Shown here in pieces: positions 59,915 to 64,000 of a stretch of 64,000 nt of DNA (the first letter of the stretch is position 1; each line of letters starts with the position of its first letter). The DNA lies in contig NZ_OU659204.1 in assembly GCF_915403165.1 (NCBI RefSeq), positions 930,001 to 994,000 on the forward strand, read 5' to 3'. This DNA comes from Providencia alcalifaciens (GTDB lineage: Bacteria; Pseudomonadota; Gammaproteobacteria; Enterobacterales; Enterobacteriaceae). The notes below the pieces were generated by a model. That model was not told the DNA's origin and ran no database searches. It worked only from the letters and a program-made list of their open reading frames with translations. Both the position numbers and the translations under genes were made by a program.

Positions 59915-62542
59915 ATGAGTAAAAGCACCGCTGAGATCCGTCAAGCGTTTCTCGACTTTTTCCATACGAAAGGTCATCAGGTGGTAGCCAGCAGTTCGCT
60001 AGTGCCAAATAATGACCCAACACTATTGTTCACTAACGCAGGGATGAACCAGTTCAAAGATGTATTTCTTGGTCTGGATAAACGAGCATATTCCCGAGCG
60101 ACAACCGCACAACGTTGTGTACGTGCAGGTGGTAAACATAACGACTTAGAAAACGTGGGCTATACCGCTCGCCACCACACATTCTTTGAAATGTTAGGTA
60201 ACTTTAGCTTCGGTGATTACTTTAAACACGATGCTATTCGCTTTGCATGGGAACTTTTAACCAGCGAACAGTGGTTCAACCTGCCAAAAGAAAGACTGTG
60301 GGTTACTGTATACGCGACTGACGATGAAGCTTACGATATTTGGAACAAAGAAATTGGTGTTCCTGTCGAGCGTATTATTCGTATTGGTGATAACAAAGGT
60401 GCTCCTTACGCGTCTGACAACTTCTGGCAGATGGGTGACACAGGGCCTTGTGGACCTTGTACCGAAATTTTCTTTGACCATGGCGATCATATCTGGGGTG
60501 GTCCTCCAGGAAGCCCAGAAGAAGATGGTGACCGCTATATTGAAATCTGGAACCTCGTCTTTATGCAGTTCAACCGTCAATCTGACGGTACCATGGAACC
60601 ACTACCAAAACCTTCTGTAGATACAGGTATGGGGCTGGAACGTATTTCTGCGGTTCTGCAACACGTGAATTCTAACTATGAAATCGATATTTTCCGTGAA
60701 CTGATTGCAGCAGCAGCAGAAGCGACAGGTGCAACTGACCTGTCTAACAAATCTCTGCGCGTTATTGCTGATCATATTCGTTCATGTGCGTTCTTGGTGA
60801 GTGATGGTGTTATTCCATCAAACGAAGGTCGTGGTTACGTTTTACGTCGTATTATTCGCCGTGCGGTACGTCATGGTTACATGCTGGGCGCGAAAGAAAC
60901 GTTCTTCTATAAATTAGTTTCTACTCTAATTAAAGTGATGGGACCTGCAGCGGAAGAGCTACAGCGTCAACAATCTTTAGTTGAGAAAGTATTAAAAACT
61001 GAAGAAGAACAGTTTGCGCGTACTTTAGAACGCGGTCTGCAATTATTAGATGAAGAGCTGGCATCATTAAAAGGCGATACGCTAGATGGTGAAACGGCAT
61101 TCCGTCTCTATGATACTTATGGATTCCCGTTAGATTTAACGGCTGACGTATGCCGCGAGCGCAATCTCAAAGTGGATGAAGAAGGCTTTGAGCGTGCAAT
61201 GGAAGATCAGCGCCGTCGTGCGAGAGAATCAAGCGGCTTTGGCGCAGACTATAACGCACTGATTAAAGTTGACAAACACAGTGAATTCTCAGGCTATCAG
61301 CATGATGAACAACAAGCGACTATCACTGCATTATATAAAGATGGTCAGCCAGTTGATTCCCTGCAAGCGGGGGATGAAGGTTTAGTTATCCTCGATAAAA
61401 CCGCATTCTACGCAGAATCAGGCGGTCAAGTTGGTGATACTGGAGTCCTCAAAAATGACAGCGCGAACTTTACTGTTACTGATACCCAAAAATATGGTCA
61501 AGCAATTGGTCATGTGGGTAAGGTTGAATCCGGTTCATTAGTTGTTAACCATCGAATTGCAGCTATAGTCAATAGTGAAAGACGTAATGCTATTCGCCTT
61601 AACCACTCGGCGACTCACTTATTACATGCAGCATTACGCCAAGTCTTAGGCGAGCACGTTTCTCAAAAAGGCTCGTTGGTGAATGACAAGTATCTCCGTT
61701 TTGACTTCTCTCATTTTGAAGGGATGACACAACAGCAACTGCGTCAAGTGGAAGACATTGTGAACGCGCAGATCCGTCAAAACTCAGAAATTGAAACTGA
61801 GTTGATGGATTTAGAGGGTGCGAAAGCGAAAGGGGCTATGGCATTATTCGGTGAAAAATATGAAGAACGCGTACGTGTTCTGAGTATGGGGAATTTCTCC
61901 ATCGAATTATGTGGTGGAACACATGCTAGCCGCACAGGGGATATTGGCCTGTTCAGTATCTTAAGTGAGTCTGGTACCGCTGCAGGGGTTCGTCGTATCG
62001 AAGCGACAACCGGCGCAACTGCAATGGAGCACTTACATGCTCAGTCAGAACAGCTTTCTGCAATTGCTCACCTATTAAAAGGTGATGCAAATAGCCTAGT
62101 TGAGAAAGTTAAAGCTGCATTGGATAAATCACGAAATCTTGAAAAAGAGATTTTGCAATTAAAAGATCAGCAAGCCTCTCAAGAAAGTGCTTCACTAGGT
62201 AGTAAAGCGAAAGATGTTAAAGGTATCAAACTATTAGTTAGTCAATTAAGCGATACGGATCCTAAACTATTGAGAACAATGGTCGATGATCTAAAAAATC
62301 AGCTGAAATCGGCGATTATCGTGCTTTCAACCACAAGTGGTGATAAAGTCAGTATAATTGTTGGTGTGACTAATGATTTGACTGCTAAAATTAAAGCAGG
62401 TGATTTGGTATCCTATGTTGCAGGACAAGTAGGCGGTAAAGGTGGCGGTCGACCAGACATGGCGATGGCTGGAGGTACTGACGTAAGCGCATTACCAACA
62501 GCGATGGAAAGTGTCGAACAATGGGTTGATTCTAAACTGTAA
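59915..62542 (+). CDS. alaS: AlaS, alanyl-tRNA synthetase
   Basis: AlaS charges tRNA-Ala and edits misacylated Ser and Gly. The 875 residues cover the class II core ([32 protein letters not shown]), the tRNA-binding region, the editing domain ([18 protein letters not shown] and [15 protein letters not shown]), and the C-Ala domain with [15 protein letters not shown]. Start context GATATCGGGATAAAT. It has its own terminator before csrA. Confidence 0.98.
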   Translation: MSKSTAEIRQAFLDFFHTKGHQVVASSSLVPNNDPTLLFTNAGMNQFKDVFLGLDKRAYSRATTAQRCVRAGGKHNDLENVGYTARHHTFFEMLGNFSFGDYFKHDAIRFAWELLTSEQWFNLPKERLWVTVYATDDEAYDIWNKEIGVPVERIIRIGDNKGAPYASDNFWQMGDTGPCGPCTEIFFDHGDHIWGGPPGSPEEDGDRYIEIWNLVFMQFNRQSDGTMEPLPKPSVDTGMGLERISAVLQHVNSNYEIDIFRELIAAAAEATGATDLSNKSLRVIADHIRSCAFLVSDGVIPSNEGRGYVLRRIIRRAVRHGYMLGAKETFFYKLVSTLIKVMGPAAEELQRQQSLVEKVLKTEEEQFARTLERGLQLLDEELASLKGDTLDGETAFRLYDTYGFPLDLTADVCRERNLKVDEEGFERAMEDQRRRARESSGFGADYNALIKVDKHSEFSGYQHDEQQATITALYKDGQPVDSLQAGDEGLVILDKTAFYAESGGQVGDTGVLKNDSANFTVTDTQKYGQAIGHVGKVESGSLVVNHRIAAIVNSERRNAIRLNHSATHLLHAALRQVLGEHVSQKGSLVNDKYLRFDFSHFEGMTQQQLRQVEDIVNAQIRQNSEIETELMDLEGAKAKGAMALFGEKYEERVRVLSMGNFSIELCGGTHASRTGDIGLFSILSESGTAAGVRRIEATTGATAMEHLHAQSEQLSAIAHLLKGDANSLVEKVKAALDKSRNLEKEILQLKDQQASQESASLGSKAKDVKGIKLLVSQLSDTDPKLLRTMVDDLKNQLKSAIIVLSTTSGDKVSIIVGVTNDLTAKIKAGDLVSYVAGQVGGKGGGRPDMAMAGGTDVSALPTAMESVEQWVDSKL

Positions 62543-62550
62543 TTGCTGTG

Positions 62551-62580
62551 AAGTTACCCCATTTTAGTGGGGTAACTTTA
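62551..62580 (+). terminator. Terminator after alaS
   Basis: AAGTTACCCCA-TTTTAG-TGGGGTAACTT forms an 11-base-pair stem, followed by TA and a weak T-rich tail, 8 bases after the alaS stop. Confidence 0.75.
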
Positions 62581-62767
62581 ATCTGTTGCAGCATTGTTAA
62601 TATGTTGCCGGTAGTGTTATATTTTGCTTGTAAATAATTAGAATTATTGCCTTGATGGCATCAATGCTTTAGGTGAATGTCATTGCTTTACGTTTTCACG
62701 GTGTGTGATGGACAATAGCGGGGAATACCTAGAGACCCGACTCTTTTAATATTTCAAGGAGCAAAGA

Positions 62768-62953
62768 ATGCTTATTCTGACTCGTCGAGTTGGTGAAACA
62801 CTCATGATAGGCGATGAGGTAACAGTGACCGTATTGGGCGTAAAAGGCAACCAAGTACGTATTGGTGTTAATGCCCCAAAAGAAGTTTCTGTTCACCGTG
62901 AAGAAATTTATCAACGGATCCAGGCCGAAAAGACTCAACCAGACAATCAATAA
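62768..62953 (+). CDS. csrA: CsrA, carbon storage regulator (RNA-binding)
   Basis: CsrA is a homodimeric RNA-binding protein that controls translation and stability of mRNAs for carbon metabolism, motility and biofilm. The 61 residues are nearly the E. coli sequence; Leu4 and Arg44, known RNA-contact residues, are present in [11 protein letters not shown] and [10 protein letters not shown]. The ribosome site AAGGAG at 62757 contains a GGA, and GGA motifs also occur in the leader, so CsrA autoregulation is plausible. It precedes the tRNA genes as in E. coli. Confidence 0.97.
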   Translation: MLILTRRVGETLMIGDEVTVTVLGVKGNQVRIGVNAPKEVSVHREEIYQRIQAEKTQPDNQ

Positions 62954-63391
62954 TAATGAATAAGCGTCCAGTGAGTTATCACACAGCAATAATGGGCGCT
63001 TGTCTTTCTCTTTTTTATCTTTATTCACTTCCTAATCTTTCTAATCTTTAATTGGCTTAACACATTATGTTAGTGTTGAGCATTATCTCTTTGAATGAAT
63101 CCGCCTTTCTTTCTGTGCTATTTTTATACTGCTAAGCTACACGCTATCAACTTTCTTTATTTTTTCCTGAATTTTTTATAGTAAGAGTGAAGATAATAAA
63201 AGGGCAAAAAAGCACGGAAACATTGCTTTTTCGGTGTTAAACTAATCATCTTGCTTGTGAAATGTGCAAACGATCATTGGAATGCAAAAAGTTTGGAAAA
63301 ATTGTTTGACTTCTAAGTCTAGGAAAGTAATATGTGCGCCACACAGAGACGAGATGTTTAAACAAAAACAAATCGTATGTGACTAAAATAT
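62954..63391. other. Region between csrA and tRNA-Ser
   Basis: A 438-base AT-rich region. AAGCGTCC at 62962-62969 can pair with GGGCGCTT (62995-63002), with a T-rich tail, as a weak csrA terminator. The right end carries the tRNA promoter. No gene is supported; a minus-strand frame over the tRNA-Ser is an artefact. Confidence 0.5.
63306..63333 (+). promoter_or_regulatory. Promoter of the tRNA-Ser/tRNA-Arg cluster
   Basis: TTGACT (63306-63311) and TAATAT (63328-63333) are 16 bases apart, with a GC-rich GCGCC stretch just after, the discriminator typical of stringently controlled stable-RNA promoters. It is about 59 bases before tRNA-Ser. Confidence 0.7.
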
Positions 63392-63484
63392 GGTGAGGTG
63401 GCCGAGAGGCTGAAGGCGCTCCCCTGCTAAGGGAGTATGCGGTCAAAAGCTGCATCGAGGGTTCGAATCCCTCCCTCACCGCCA
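63392..63484 (+). tRNA. serV: tRNA-Ser (GCT)
   Basis: A 93-base tRNA with a long variable arm. The acceptor arms GGTGAGG and CCTCACC pair, the anticodon loop CTGCTAA reads GCT, the T arm is GGTTCGAATCC, and CCA is encoded. Sequence and place match serV between csrA and the argV cluster of E. coli. Confidence 0.97.
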
Positions 63485-63495
63485 TTTTAGGCTCT

Positions 63496-63572
63496 GCATC
63501 CGTAGCTCAGCTGGATAGAGTACTCGGCTACGAACCGAGCGGTCGGAGGTTCGAATCCTCCCGGATGCACCA
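63496..63572 (+). tRNA. argV: tRNA-Arg (ACG), copy 1
   Basis: A 77-base tRNA with acceptor arms GCATCCG and CGGATGC, the anticodon loop CTACGAA reading ACG (inosine-modified in life), the T arm GGTTCGAATCC and encoded CCA. It starts 11 bases after tRNA-Ser. Confidence 0.97.
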
Positions 63573-63744
63573 TTTTCTACCTTATGAGTAAAGCTGATAG
63601 GGTGATGTTTTAGTTTATAGCGAACTAAAGCAAAAGTAGTTTAGATTTAATATGGTCTTAAAGTTAACAAAATTTATAACCATAAATATTGAAGTAGATT
63701 TTGATTAAGCAGTATTGAGAGAGAAGTACGTATTGCACTAAAAT

Positions 63745-63821
63745 GCATCCGTAGCTCAGCTGGATAGAGTACTCGGCTACGAACCGAGCGGTCGGAGGTT
63801 CGAATCCTCCCGGATGCACCA
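63745..63821 (+). tRNA. tRNA-Arg (ACG), copy 2
   Basis: Identical in all 77 bases to the copy at 63496. The 172-base spacer upstream is AT-rich and unlike the next spacer. Confidence 0.97.
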
Positions 63822-63923
63822 TCTCTTAAACATTTCTGTCAGTATCAACAATTCTGTCATCAATTTCATAAATCCAAATTACTGCTGTAGGCATACAGCA
63901 TCGATTGATAATCGACAAATTCT

Positions 63924-64000
63924 GCATCCGTAGCTCAGCTGGATAGAGTACTCGGCTACGAACCGAGCGGTCGGAGGTTCGAATCCTCCCGGATGCACCA
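63924..64000 (+). tRNA. tRNA-Arg (ACG), copy 3
   Basis: A third identical 77-base copy, ending exactly at the last base of the window. In E. coli four copies (argQZYV) occur here, so a further copy may lie beyond. Confidence 0.97.

Noticed and set aside
63246-63485. Minus-strand 79-codon frame
   Set aside because: It runs through the tRNA-Ser gene and its promoter; artefact.
63496-64000. Repeats considered as a CRISPR-like array
   Set aside because: The three 77-base repeats are full tRNA-Arg genes with cloverleaf pairing; the spacers are irregular in length.

Overview
The window looks like a chromosomal segment of an enterobacterium of the Morganellaceae, most likely Providencia or a close relative. 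The reasons are an E. coli-like anaerobic carnitine locus, a complete Na+-NQR operon, the AT-rich intergenic DNA, and gene orders such as mltC-yggX-mutY, yggS-proC-yggT-rdgB-hemW, pncC-recA and alaS-csrA-serV-argVYZ. The genus is inferred from overall resemblance, not from a marker comparison. I see no insertion sequence, prophage, CRISPR array or clear pseudogene, so most of the window is conserved core chromosome.

Layout. 1-10777: the carnitine block. fixABC (minus strand; fixC runs off the left edge) diverges from caiTABCDE, and the activator gene caiF is convergent with caiE. The 527-bp region between fixA and caiT carries four TCACCAATA elements, probable CaiF sites, and a CRP-like site. 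11154-13950: tRNA-Phe, mltC and mutY-yggX. 14188-18181: trmB-yggL, glutaminase, yggN and a Fur-box-preceded siderophore-binding protein. 18279-25106: a long minus-strand run, rsmE, gshB, yqgE-ruvX, yggS-proC-yggT-rdgB-hemW. 25384-31043: a less conserved stretch with an orphan A24 prepilin peptidase, a DsbA-like thioredoxin-fold protein, a periplasmic MBL-fold protein diverging from a LysR regulator, and the lysR/lysA pair. 31138-36023: fadE with a FadR operator, gmhA, yafJ and yafK. 36440-43785: nqrABCDEF followed by its maturation genes apbE and nqrM. 43935-45794: the most accessory-looking part, an AT-rich tandem pair of paralogous unknown genes and an exported GDPD-fold protein whose catalytic residues are largely replaced. 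46028-54421: dinB (LexA box), pepD, gpt, frsA, crl, proBA and aroL. 54548-64000: aas-lplT-pncC, recA (LexA box), alaS, csrA, tRNA-Ser and three identical tRNA-Arg genes, the last ending exactly at the window edge.

How the genes work together. The cai/fix genes carry out anaerobic reduction of L-carnitine to gamma-butyrobetaine, with FixABCX supplying electrons. The NQR genes build a Na+-pumping NADH dehydrogenase, and ApbE and NqrM install its FMN and iron cofactors. aas and lplT form the lysophospholipid uptake and re-acylation pair. proB and proA are adjacent, while the last proline-pathway gene, proC, lies in the yggS cluster. SOS control links recA and dinB.

The observations I find most worth a second look are the tandem paralogue pair at 43935-44695, a perfect-looking Shine-Dalgarno-sequestering hairpin just before crl, the orphan prepilin peptidase, and the absence of recX next to recA. 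Nothing in the window is convincing as a wholly new multi-gene system.
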